From the NCBI GenBank assembly GCA_947500545.1, contig CANMSO010000001.1, forward strand, positions 806,001-870,000: DNA of 64,000 nt, written 5' to 3'. The stretch comes from an uncultured Aquimarina sp. (GTDB lineage Bacteria > Bacteroidota > Bacteroidia > Flavobacteriales > Flavobacteriaceae). Below are positions 52,918-62,250 of the stretch, piece by piece. Under the pieces are notes generated by a model. The model made no database searches. It was not told the DNA's origin and saw nothing but the letters and a program-made list of their open reading frames with translations. Made by a program: the position numbers and the translations under genes. Numbering within the stretch: the stretch's first letter is position 1; each line of letters starts with the position of its first letter.

Positions 52918-53658
52918 TTATTCCTTAAGTTTTATATTTTGGTCTTTAGTATTAGGTAATAATAAAAATTCTTGTGCAGCTTTTTTGTCACCAAGATCCA
53001 GATAAATCAGTCCCCTATACCACAGCGCTTCCTTGGCCTTTTTTCCAGAAGGAAAAGAAGAAAGTGTTTCCAGAGTTTTTAAACTTTGTTCAACATTTCC
53101 CAACCGGTACTGTGATAACCCCATAATTAATAAAGCATCTTCATAATATATAGTTGTAGGTATAAAGGGCTCAAGAATAGTGATTGCCTCTTTAAACTTT
53201 TTGTCCTCGTATGCATCATAAGCATTTACAATTACTTGTTGTAATGAGTCTCTGTTCGTTGTTCTCATCATACGATAGTCTAACCCTATTTTTTTATCCC
53301 AAGAATCTTGTGTAATCTTGGCCAAGTCTACTTGTTTTGTGTTTTCTGTATATTGCCAGCCAAAAAAAAGCAACAAAAAACTAGCTGCAACACCAACAAT
53401 CCATTTCCAATTTAGTGTAATAATTTTAGGATCTTTTTTTTCATTTACTATTGTTCTCCATTTTTCTTCACGAACCTTTTCTAGATCAGAAGTATACTTC
53501 TCTTCTACAAGATCAACACTAAATCTATAATTTTTTAATTTTTGAGCGAATTCTGGTTCGTTTTCTAGTCTGGCTTCAAACACAGATAATTCATCCTCAG
53601 AAAGCTCAAGATTAAAAAACTTTTCAATATACTCGATATCTTTATCTGTAGTACTCAC
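52918..53658 (-). CDS. Membrane protein with TPR-like domain, probable anti-sigma
   Basis: A 246-residue protein. Residues 1-80 are cytoplasmic, acidic and helical. One membrane helix lies at about 84-103 (WIVGVAASFLLLFFGW). Residues about 140-245 are TPR-like helices with ALLIMGLSQYRLGNVEQSL and ALWYRGLIYLDLGDKKAA. The topology and position, between an ECF sigma gene and a TPR-CHAT gene, suggest an anti-sigma factor that senses a periplasmic protein. No zinc anti-sigma motif is seen. The start is GTG: the ATG nearby is out of frame, and no internal Met occurs for 130 residues. It overlaps the sigma stop as GTGA. Confidence 0.82.
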   Translation of the reverse strand: MSTTDKDIEYIEKFFNLELSEDELSVFEARLENEPEFAQKLKNYRFSVDLVEEKYTSDLEKVREEKWRTIVNEKKDPKIITLNWKWIVGVAASFLLLFFGWQYTENTKQVDLAKITQDSWDKKIGLDYRMMRTTNRDSLQQVIVNAYDAYEDKKFKEAITILEPFIPTTIYYEDALLIMGLSQYRLGNVEQSLKTLETLSSFPSGKKAKEALWYRGLIYLDLGDKKAAQEFLLLPNTKDQNIKLKE

Positions 53659-54269
53659 ATTTTTGTCTTTTGATTCTCTTTTAACTTTTCTATGACTTCA
53701 TAGACTTTTCGTACAAGTCTTTTTTTACAATTGTATTTTGCTTGTACCAATGCTTGATAATTTTTAAATCCAAGTTCTTCTTGTAAATCTTTTAATTTAC
53801 GATCATCACTTAATTCATTTTCTATAAGTAATCTACACTTATCAGAAAGCATATTAAGGGCCTGTACCAATGCCTTATGCCTTAATAATTCAATGTTTTC
53901 TGTGGTCTGACTTTCTTCAATACCATCAACTTGTGTATCCTGCTGTTTAAGAACTTGATATTCCAAAGGATTTTCAACTGATATAAACGTATCTTTTTTA
54001 CTTCTTTTTTGCATCAACCAAGCATTTTTACACATTGTAAGTATATACCCTGTACTATTATGAGGTAAGTTTTCATGATTAATAACAAAACGTTCCCAAA
54101 ATTTCTGCATAGAAATAATAAATATCTCTTGAGAATCATCTAAGGATTTAGTTAACGAAAGTAGTTTGGGCTTTATTTTCTTATAGGTGAGGTCAAAAAA
54201 GGCATTAAACGGGACTTCGTTTCCTTTTTGTGCACATTCAATAATATATTTTACATCAATACTATCCAC
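53655..54269 (-). CDS. ECF sigma-70 family factor
   Basis: A 204-residue sigma factor. Region 2 lies at about 18-90, with KSLDDSQEIFIISMQKFWERF and NSTGYILTMCKNAWLMQKR. Region 4 lies at about 140-195, with LSDKCRLLIENELSDDRKLKDLQEELGF. The start is GTG at 54267-54269, because no in-frame Met occurs until residue 54. It is first in the operon with the membrane partner (4-bp overlap) and the TPR-CHAT protein. The likely promoter is in the 230 bp before it, shared with the divergent AraC gene. The linked regulator and effector imply an inducible protease response. Confidence 0.88.
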   Translation of the reverse strand: MDSIDVKYIIECAQKGNEVPFNAFFDLTYKKIKPKLLSLTKSLDDSQEIFIISMQKFWERFVINHENLPHNSTGYILTMCKNAWLMQKRSKKDTFISVENPLEYQVLKQQDTQVDGIEESQTTENIELLRHKALVQALNMLSDKCRLLIENELSDDRKLKDLQEELGFKNYQALVQAKYNCKKRLVRKVYEVIEKLKENQKTKM

Positions 54270-54501
54270 AAGTAATATAAAAAAGAGAAAACTCTTTTTT
54301 TGGGGTTTAAAAGTGAAGCACCAAAATACAATAAAAACATAAAAGCAAAGTCAATATTTTCAACTTTTGACCTAGATCTCACCTTACCCTAAGTTTTAAA
54401 GAAGGTATTTCACAAAACCATGATTTTGAAAAAAAGGTTGTTATGTATTTTTTGAATTGCATCAATTAATAAACAGGCAACTAATAAATCACCATCTAAT
54501 T

Positions 54502-55179
54502 ATGAAAAAGTACCCATCTTTCTTTCTTAGGTTTAATGCAATTTTAAACATGTTATATAATAACAAGCTTATTACCAACAGAATAAGTAATAATCTTAGT
54601 CTGAAATCTAATACCATTAACATTAAACAAGCAAAAGACCTCCCTTTATTGATGTTTTTTTTCTTTGCTGTCACATTTTTCATGTTGATTATTCTTGGAA
54701 ACATCAAATTATTTCCAATTGTATTTCTCATTATTTTATTATCGTCTTCAGTCATGTATTGGCTGGAATATGAGACGTATAATTTTTCTTCAGATAACAA
54801 ACCAAAAAAACCGGAGAATATTAAGGCACCTAAAAAGCCTGGAACCACCACCTTCAACAAAATAAATGAACATATTATTACAGAGGAAAAATACCTATCC
54901 CCTGATATAAGTCTACACAGTATTGCTACATTCTTTGACATTAGCAAAGGTTACCTTTCACGACTCATAAATGTGCATGCAGAAAAGAGTTTTAACGATT
55001 ACATTAATGAATTTAGAATTTTAGCATCGCAAAAAATGCTGTTAGACAAACAGTATGATAATTATACAATAGAATCCATCGGTTTAGAATGTGGGTTCAC
55101 GTCCAAATCGAATTTCTATAAAGCATTCAAAAAAAAATCTGGACAAACCCCTAATCAATATAAAAAGTTAAAAAAATAA
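54502..55179 (+). CDS. Membrane-tethered AraC-family regulator
   Basis: A 225-residue protein. Two membrane helices lie at about residues 48-66 and 70-87, and a short Lys/Pro-rich linker follows. The C-terminal HTH_18 DNA-binding domain covers about 125-222, with LHSIATFFDISKGYLSRLIN and the second half CGFTSKSNFYKAFKKKSGQ. A DNA-binding domain tethered to the membrane, without a large sensor, is unusual. The frame extends to a TTG at 54457 but the ATG at 54502 is preferred. It lies upstream of the T9SS/YD and RHS genes and is divergent from the CHAT operon, so it could regulate either; this is inference. Confidence 0.82.
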   Translation: MKKYPSFFLRFNAILNMLYNNKLITNRISNNLSLKSNTINIKQAKDLPLLMFFFFAVTFFMLIILGNIKLFPIVFLIILLSSSVMYWLEYETYNFSSDNKPKKPENIKAPKKPGTTTFNKINEHIITEEKYLSPDISLHSIATFFDISKGYLSRLINVHAEKSFNDYINEFRILASQKMLLDKQYDNYTIESIGLECGFTSKSNFYKAFKKKSGQTPNQYKKLKK

Positions 55180-55214
55180 GTTCTAAATCTTCAACTACTT
55201 GAAGATTTAGAACT
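55179..55214 (+). terminator. Rho-independent terminator
   Basis: A 15-bp perfect stem (55179-55193 with 55200-55214) that begins in the AraC stop codon, with a six-base loop and TTT tail. It ends the AraC transcript and separates it from the RHS locus. Confidence 0.8.
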
Positions 55215-55360
55215 TTTGCTCATTCTTTTTAAAGTACTATTGATAAACCAATCACTTTTCCTACTTCACATTCTTTGATCTTATGATCACAGATATGACG
55301 CGATGAATGTTATAACATAAATCTATATAAACCTAAACTATACAAACAAATCACTTAATT

Positions 55361-55813
55361 ATGAAGAAAACATTCTTTTACCTTATAGCTTTTTTGTTAA
55401 GCTATACCGGACAGGCTCAAACCGTATTGGAATACACCTATGACCAAGCTGGAAACCAAACCGTAAGAAAACAAAAAACTTCAATAAACACTCCCATAGA
55501 GGTTTTTCAAACTGAAACTGATTCTAAAATAATAGAATCACTTCCAGAAGAAAAAATCAATAACAAATTTAAGGTATCGCCAAATCCTACTTCTGGTTTC
55601 GCAGAATTAAGTTGGGACCCTGATATCTCAGAGTCTATTACCAAAATTGAACTAGTAAGTCTCGTTAGCAGTGAACGAACCAATGTTTCATTCTCTCGAA
55701 AAAATACTGTAGGTATAAATCTTTCTAGAAAGGTTACTGGGCTATATGTAGTGCTTTTTCACCTAAACAATGAAAAAGTACCCGTTGTACAAAAGAAAAT
55801 AGTTAAGTTCTGA
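55361..55813 (+). CDS. Small T9SS-sorted protein with one YD (RHS-like) motif
   Basis: A 150-residue secreted protein. The signal peptide ends at GQAQ near residue 20. Residues about 22-38 (VLEYTYDQAGNQTVRKQ) match a single YD repeat of RHS proteins. After a Glu-rich linker, residues about 70-150 form a type IX secretion (Por secretion) C-terminal domain, with KVSPNPTSGFAEL and a final QKKIVKF. T9SS substrates are exported across the outer membrane by this domain and released or anchored. It is 64 bp upstream of the giant RHS gene, which lacks a T9SS tail, so the two may work together. That link is an inference. Confidence 0.85.
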   Translation: MKKTFFYLIAFLLSYTGQAQTVLEYTYDQAGNQTVRKQKTSINTPIEVFQTETDSKIIESLPEEKINNKFKVSPNPTSGFAELSWDPDISESITKIELVSLVSSERTNVSFSRKNTVGINLSRKVTGLYVVLFHLNNEKVPVVQKKIVKF

Positions 55814-55877
55814 TAACACTCATAGTTATCTACTAAGAAGCAATAATTCACATAACATAATCATAAAACTTTTATAG

Positions 55878-58800
55878 ATGAAAAACTATCTATCAACCTT
55901 TTACGTCCTAATTATAATGGTTTTTGGGACACAGCTATATGGTCAGAAGATAACAAATCTACAACCAAAAGACCATTTTACCTATACAGAACATACAGCA
56001 AGAGTGATTCATTCAGAAGACACAAATTTTTTGGAATCTGGTGATACCAATAGCAAAGCTTCTCCTTTAATTAATCCAGTAGGCAACATTACCTCTGAGG
56101 CTGGAGAAACACCCGGTGCTTTATCCGTTTCTCTTACTGGAGCCGCTAACTATGCAGTACCCATTGCTGTACCTCCGGGTATTGACGGAGTCTCTCCTGC
56201 TATAGCGGTTTCCTATAATAGTCAAGCAGGTAACGGATTGATCGGATGGGGATGGAATTTATCAGGTACATCTACTATAACTAGAATACCATCCACAAAA
56301 TATCATGATGGAGTAAAAGATCCAGTAGATTTTGACAATCTGGATCGTTTTGCATTAGATGGACAACGATTAGTTCTAAAATCAGGTACTTATGGTACTA
56401 ACGGAGCTGAATATCAAACTGAGAATTATTCTAATTTAAAAATTACTTCGGTAGGAACTTCTCCATATGGTGCAGCTTACGGACCTTCGTATTTTATTGT
56501 GAAATATCCGGATGGATCAACCGCCTATTATGGTAGCAGAACTTCTACCCGTTCACGATTAGAATACGCACTTACCTACAAAGAAAACCCACAAGGTATT
56601 CGAATCACTTATAACTACGTAACTTCTGGTAATGTATTACGAGTAACTCAAATTGCTTACGGTTCCAAAGGTAGTGCCTCCCCTATTAATACTATTAATT
56701 TTTCATATGGTGCCAGACGGTATAAACCAAAAGCATATATAAATGGTCAATTGTTTAAAACAGAATTCAGACTCCAAGAAATTAATGTTATCGCCAATGG
56801 GGCAGGATATAGAACCTACAAGCTTAAACATAACTGGGATGGTTTTGGATACGATCGGCTTAAAAGTATTCAAGAGTTTTCAGGAGATAAAACGGTCTCA
56901 CTAAATCCTATTTCTTTTGACTATTATGCTGATGGAGGTGCCACTCCTTCTCATAATGTCATCACTACTAATCTTGGTTTAAATAACATCGAATCCCGCA
57001 ATTCTGAAACCAGATCTCTCGATCTTACAGGAAATGGTAAAATGGATTTCCTTGTGTTTCCGAATACAAAAGATACGTTTTATCTTTTTAAAGACGATAA
57101 TCACACCAGACCTTATACAGTAAATACAGGAAAATTTGAGAACATACTGCCTGTCACTTTTCTAAATCATCAAAACAAAATACTTGCCGGACAAGGGCTT
57201 GCTGTTATACAACATGATATTGCTAATAGTAAAGTAAAATTTAAAGTATATGCCAACGGAATTTCCAGGCCGCTATACTATCAATATGAAAAAGTATGGA
57301 CTCCTCCCGTTTATACTACAGCTACTGGTTGTAATAGACCAGATGAAGAGCGGGTTAGACCTCAAGAATATCTATCTGGAGATTTTAACGGAGATGGTTT
57401 ATCAGATGTTATAGCAATCTCTAAAGAATTTACCAGAGAAATCTGTCGATATATCAATGGTAGATGTATCTGCAGCAATGTACCAGTTAACAGTCCATCG
57501 TTTGTAAACTTTATAGATTTAGACAGAAGAAAGACAACCGGATTTACAACTGCTTCCGGACAATTGCAAAAAAACCTAATTTCAGGAGATAGACTAAAAA
57601 CAGCTGATGTAAACGGTGATGGAAGAACTGATATCCTACATTTTACAGCTTCAAAGGTATATGCCTACACACTTTCTAACAATAACACATTAAGCATACT
57701 TTGGGAAACTAGTAGTTCCTATATTAAAAACGATTTTCCCGTGTTACTGGGTGATTATAATGGAGACGGAAAGATGGATTTTATGACTCCAAAGGCTAAT
57801 AATTCTAAAATATTCTATGTCTTTACCTCTACTGGAAAGTCATTTATCTCTAAGTCGATAAATTTTCCTATTTGGTATTCTACTGGAACTTGGGATGGAA
57901 ATAAATTGATAAACTATAGTTTTATTCCATTAGATATTAATAGTGATGGTAAAACCGACATCATAAGATATCGTACTGAAACCTTCAATGGAAACTCGAA
58001 TGGTAAGCAAGACGTAGCGACTTATATTAATATCAACCCCTTAGGAACAGATGATTTTCGTTTCAAATGGCTTAGTAATAGACCAGTAACAGGAAATGTG
58101 AAGCATTATCCGGTACCCATATTTTTGTCTTCAGATAATCCAAACCGTCAGATAGAGTTTGCCACTATAAGTGACAACAAGTTACATACTTTTAACTCTA
58201 AACAGCATCATAAAACCTCAATGACGCTCAAAGGAATTAGCAATAATGATGTGAATTATGTTATCAATTATAGCAATCTCGATCCTAACGACACTGCAAA
58301 CGGAGTAGTCTATAGCACTAGTACAGATCAAGTATATCCTTATGTTAACATTGCATATTCTTCTAATGTAAAGTTAGTACATAGTATAGAAAGACATGTA
58401 GAAAATACATCTACCTTAAAACGACTGTTTTATTATAAAAATGCTATTTCACATCTGGAGGGCCTTGGTTTTCAGGGATTCGAATTCTTAGCTCGTAGTA
58501 ACTGGCATACTGGTGGTACGGATCGTATTTTTACCAATACTACGCATAGCATCCCGTTAAGAGGAGCCATTATCGATGAATATCAAACTCCGTATACCGA
58601 ACGTTTTGGAGTCATTCCATCTGACTATATATACAAAACAAAAAACACATATGAACATAGTCTGTCTTCTAATAAAGTTCTTAAACTAACTATGACCAGA
58701 AGTACCAACGAAAATAGGCTTGATGGTACGGTAACTACAAGCCATTATGACTATGACACCTATAATAACCCAACACGGGCAACGGTTAATCATTCTGGCC

Positions 58801-61800
58801 ACGGAAGTACGACTACCACTATCGACTACAGTAATAGTACAGGAAGTGATTATTATATAGGTAGGAAAGTTATGGAAAGTGTTACCTCTACCATAGGAAG
58901 TGATAGTTTTAGAATAGAAAATCGATATAGCTATAATGGTGCACTAGTTAGTTCTGTGAGAATAACCGGAAATGGAACCAAACCTAATACCACATCCTAT
59001 TCCTATGATACCTATGGAAATGTAACTGCAGTTTTGGAAACTCCTTTTGGTGATAATGCAGGAAGAATAGAAAGATTCGAATATGATCCTTCAGGTAGAT
59101 TCATAATGAAAGCTACCAATATTTCTGGATTAGAAACCATTTATACCTATGATGATAAAACAGGCAATCTTTTATCAGAAACAAACTCTTATAATCAAAC
59201 TACTAATTACCAATATGATAAGTGGTTCAGACCGGTAAAAACAATTGATTTTTTAAGTAATCAAAATACATCAAGTTATGCTAAATCAGGGAGTAACTAT
59301 GTAATAACTGCTAATGGTGCCGATGGATCTGCCAGTTCTACAGAGATGGATCCATTACAGCGATTGATTAAAACACGATCAAAGACGAGAAGTGGACAAT
59401 GGTCCCAGATTACAACAGAGTATGATAAATTTGATCGTATTGCCAGAGAGAGTGAACCTCATTTTGGAAGTGGGGCCAGTCAATGGAATACGACTACTTA
59501 CGATTTTTATGGACGTGTAAAAACGCAAACAACCTATACCGGAAAAACAAGTAATTATACCTATAGCGGACTCTCTGTAACAGTAGATGATGGTACAAAG
59601 ACTACCACTACCACTACAGATGCCATGGGTAATGTTGTGCGAGTAGACGATCCAGGTGGCTCAATTAGATATACCTATTTTGGCAATGGAAATCTAAAAA
59701 CAGTTTCTTATCAAGGAACTACACAAACCATACAACAAGATGGTTGGGGTCGTAAAACAAAACTAATAGATCCTTCTGCAGGCACCTATACTTATGAATA
59801 TAATGGCTTTGGAGAAGTAACCAAAGAAGTAACTCCTAAAGGCACAACTACCTATCTATATGAATCGGATGGTAGAATACGTCAGACAAAAATTGTAGGA
59901 GACAACACAAACATGATTACCAACTATAGTTATGATAATACTACCTTATTCTTAAAAAACATCACCGCATCTGATCAGGTAAACAGCAAAAATTATCGTT
60001 ATGACTATTCTTATGACAGCCATAAACGACCATATCGAATTAACGAGAATAATGGTAGTGCATATTATAGTAAAACATACACTTATGATAGTTTTTCCAG
60101 AGTCTCAAAAGAATATTATACTGCAAAAATTCGGGGTAAAGCTAGTACTAGTAGTCTTACATATGATTATAATGCGCATGGTGCTTTTACAGGATTTGAG
60201 AATTGGAAAATTAACAGTTCTAATGCCAGAGGACAGATTACTCAGATTTCTTTAGGCACAGGACATACAGAAGATAGAAGATACGATACTTATGGATTTT
60301 TATCATCTCTCAAGGTAGCTAATTATTCAAATAGAGAACTATTTATTGAGAACACTTATAAATTCAATCCACAAAGAGGAACACTTACCGAAAGATCACA
60401 CGGTAGTAAACTAGGAGATGACTGGAAAGAATATAATGAAAGTTTTACCTATGACAATCAAGATAGACTGCGTAATATTTCTGGGCCTTTTGCAAAAACA
60501 ACAAATTTTGACAATCTTGGTCGAATTACTTCGAACTCAAAAATAGGGTCTTTTACGTATCAAAGCGGAAGTAAAAAATTCCAGCTGAAAGAGATCACTA
60601 CCAATACCGCTGGCGAAAACTTCTTTAATAATCGTACAAGACAACATATCACTTACAATGCTTTTAAAAAGCCTGTCAAAATATTTGAAGATGGTGGTAG
60701 AGGGATCGTGGATTTCGAATACGGCCCTATGCAAAATAGAAGAGAAGCTTGGTATGGCGATTCACAGTTAAACAAAAACAACCGTAGGTTTCATAAGCAG
60801 TACTCTTCTATAATCCCTGCAGAGATCATAGAGGATAAACGAGATAATAGTATCAAGTTTATATTCTATAATGGCGGAGATGCTTATAGTGCACCAATAG
60901 CCAAAATTGAGAAAATTAATGCTTTTGGAGCAAGTGATGGCGGAGCAATTTATCACTTGCAAAGGGATTATCTAGGAAGTATTCTTAATATCACCAAACA
61001 AACAGGTAATGGTAGTAATGCTAATGGAGTACTACAAGAAAGAAGACAGTTTGGTGCTTGGGGAACTGTAGATGCATACTGGTCTGTAAACGGAGGGGAA
61101 ATGGGACACGAAAGTATTCTGGACAGAGGATATACAGGGCATGAGCATTTTACAGAAGTTGGTTTGATTCATATGAACGGCCGCATGTATGACCCCCACA
61201 TAGGAAGATTTTTATCGCCGGATAATTATGTGCAAAACCCGTATAACAGTCAGAATTTTAATCGTTACGGGTATGTACTCAATAATCCTTTAATGTACAA
61301 CGATCCTACCGGAGAAATGACTGAATATGATAGTGGATGGAATGACGCATACGGAAGTATTCTAGGAGGCTTGGTCGGTACCGTAGTTACCAATTGGGAC
61401 AATTGGGGTATTAAAGATTGGGCAAATAATGCCTTTAGCAACTTTGGTTCTGATCTCGGGGATCTCATAGACTCTAAATGGGATATTATCACGGGATTGT
61501 TTGGAGGAAGCTCAGAGCCCAAAATAATAGAAATGTCGCAGACTTATGTAAATAGCGATCCGCTGATAGCGCCTAGTCCTTCAATTGGCTCCGCTTTTAT
61601 GAGTAATGGAGGTGGTAGTTCATTCAATCCAGACCCGATGGATATTACGAATCAAGTGTTAAGAGGTAATCTTTCAAGTTCACAAAATAATGAAAGTACA
61701 AATGCAAGTGGAATTTCTGATGATAGTTGGCTTCGTTACATTCCCATTGTTGGTTCAGGAATTGATGCATATGACTCATTTTCTAGAGGAGATATTTGGA

Positions 61801-62246
61801 CAGGAATTGGGCATTCGTTATTGGCAATTTCTGACGTCTTTCTTGTGAAATCAATTTTTACCGGAATTGGTAAAGCGGTTATAAGAAAAGGTTTATTAGG
61901 TGGAACAAAGAGATTCTTTGGAGTTGGAATGTCCCATAACTATGGCGCTACAGTAAGTAGACTAAAACGTTTAGGAGTAAATATGTCAGGATATAAACAT
62001 CATTGGTTAATAACTCAAAAAATGATGCAGAACTCTCAATTATTAAAAACTTTAGGAAATCAAACTTGGAACTTAACAAGGTTCGGAACACAAGCTTCAC
62101 ACATGAGGTGGGCACATGGAGCTGCATATCCTAGTCTTGGTCTTGCAAAAATTCCTGGAGCTAAGTATCTTTACCCATTAACATCAACGCCTTTGTGGTT
62201 TAGATTAGGTTTAACTCCATATATTGCGAAAAATGTTTCAAGATAA
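55878..62246 (+). CDS. SpvB / FG-GAP / RHS polymorphic toxin-like protein
   Basis: A 2122-residue secreted protein with a signal peptide ending near YGQK. Residues about 60-360 resemble the SpvB/TcdB N-terminal domain (TPGALSVSLTGAANYAVPI and IGWGWNLSG). Calcium-binding FG-GAP/VCBS repeats follow, with LTGNGKMDF near 382, GDFNGDGLSDV at about 500, ADVNGDGRTDI at about 576, GDYNGDGKMDF at about 625 and LDINSDGKTDI at about 687. YD repeats run from about 960 to 1650. The RHS core ends in GRFLSPD (about 1775) and NDPTGE (about 1808). The variable C-terminus has a hydrophobic pretoxin region, then HHW at 2041-2043, WN at 2064-2065, His2075 and His2080, like HNH/ENDO VII nuclease toxins. No T9SS domain is present. 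Confidence 0.9.
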   Translation: MKNYLSTFYVLIIMVFGTQLYGQKITNLQPKDHFTYTEHTARVIHSEDTNFLESGDTNSKASPLINPVGNITSEAGETPGALSVSLTGAANYAVPIAVPPGIDGVSPAIAVSYNSQAGNGLIGWGWNLSGTSTITRIPSTKYHDGVKDPVDFDNLDRFALDGQRLVLKSGTYGTNGAEYQTENYSNLKITSVGTSPYGAAYGPSYFIVKYPDGSTAYYGSRTSTRSRLEYALTYKENPQGIRITYNYVTSGNVLRVTQIAYGSKGSASPINTINFSYGARRYKPKAYINGQLFKTEFRLQEINVIANGAGYRTYKLKHNWDGFGYDRLKSIQEFSGDKTVSLNPISFDYYADGGATPSHNVITTNLGLNNIESRNSETRSLDLTGNGKMDFLVFPNTKDTFYLFKDDNHTRPYTVNTGKFENILPVTFLNHQNKILAGQGLAVIQHDIANSKVKFKVYANGISRPLYYQYEKVWTPPVYTTATGCNRPDEERVRPQEYLSGDFNGDGLSDVIAISKEFTREICRYINGRCICSNVPVNSPSFVNFIDLDRRKTTGFTTASGQLQKNLISGDRLKTADVNGDGRTDILHFTASKVYAYTLSNNNTLSILWETSSSYIKNDFPVLLGDYNGDGKMDFMTPKANNSKIFYVFTSTGKSFISKSINFPIWYSTGTWDGNKLINYSFIPLDINSDGKTDIIRYRTETFNGNSNGKQDVATYININPLGTDDFRFKWLSNRPVTGNVKHYPVPIFLSSDNPNRQIEFATISDNKLHTFNSKQHHKTSMTLKGISNNDVNYVINYSNLDPNDTANGVVYSTSTDQVYPYVNIAYSSNVKLVHSIERHVENTSTLKRLFYYKNAISHLEGLGFQGFEFLARSNWHTGGTDRIFTNTTHSIPLRGAIIDEYQTPYTERFGVIPSDYIYKTKNTYEHSLSSNKVLKLTMTRSTNENRLDGTVTTSHYDYDTYNNPTRATVNHSGHGSTTTTIDYSNSTGSDYYIGRKVMESVTSTIGSDSFRIENRYSYNGALVSSVRITGNGTKPNTTSYSYDTYGNVTAVLETPFGDNAGRIERFEYDPSGRFIMKATNISGLETIYTYDDKTGNLLSETNSYNQTTNYQYDKWFRPVKTIDFLSNQNTSSYAKSGSNYVITANGADGSASSTEMDPLQRLIKTRSKTRSGQWSQITTEYDKFDRIARESEPHFGSGASQWNTTTYDFYGRVKTQTTYTGKTSNYTYSGLSVTVDDGTKTTTTTTDAMGNVVRVDDPGGSIRYTYFGNGNLKTVSYQGTTQTIQQDGWGRKTKLIDPSAGTYTYEYNGFGEVTKEVTPKGTTTYLYESDGRIRQTKIVGDNTNMITNYSYDNTTLFLKNITASDQVNSKNYRYDYSYDSHKRPYRINENNGSAYYSKTYTYDSFSRVSKEYYTAKIRGKASTSSLTYDYNAHGAFTGFENWKINSSNARGQITQISLGTGHTEDRRYDTYGFLSSLKVANYSNRELFIENTYKFNPQRGTLTERSHGSKLGDDWKEYNESFTYDNQDRLRNISGPFAKTTNFDNLGRITSNSKIGSFTYQSGSKKFQLKEITTNTAGENFFNNRTRQHITYNAFKKPVKIFEDGGRGIVDFEYGPMQNRREAWYGDSQLNKNNRRFHKQYSSIIPAEIIEDKRDNSIKFIFYNGGDAYSAPIAKIEKINAFGASDGGAIYHLQRDYLGSILNITKQTGNGSNANGVLQERRQFGAWGTVDAYWSVNGGEMGHESILDRGYTGHEHFTEVGLIHMNGRMYDPHIGRFLSPDNYVQNPYNSQNFNRYGYVLNNPLMYNDPTGEMTEYDSGWNDAYGSILGGLVGTVVTNWDNWGIKDWANNAFSNFGSDLGDLIDSKWDIITGLFGGSSEPKIIEMSQTYVNSDPLIAPSPSIGSAFMSNGGGSSFNPDPMDITNQVLRGNLSSSQNNESTNASGISDDSWLRYIPIVGSGIDAYDSFSRGDIWTGIGHSLLAISDVFLVKSIFTGIGKAVIRKGLLGGTKRFFGVGMSHNYGATVSRLKRLGVNMSGYKHHWLITQKMMQNSQLLKTLGNQTWNLTRFGTQASHMRWAHGAAYPSLGLAKIPGAKYLYPLTSTPLWFRLGLTPYIAKNVSR

Positions 62247-62250
62247 AGAA

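Noticed and set aside
54279..54301. Small AAAAAAGAG/CTCTTTTTT hairpin just upstream of the GTG-started sigma gene
   Set aside because: Only a few GC pairs and a very short stem, so a weak structure; its orientation does not fit a clear terminator or attenuator. Not called.
54489..54947. 152-codon minus-strand frame opposite the AraC gene
   Set aside because: The AraC frame has a complete HTH and membrane helices. The opposite frame has no recognised motif and would cover that domain.
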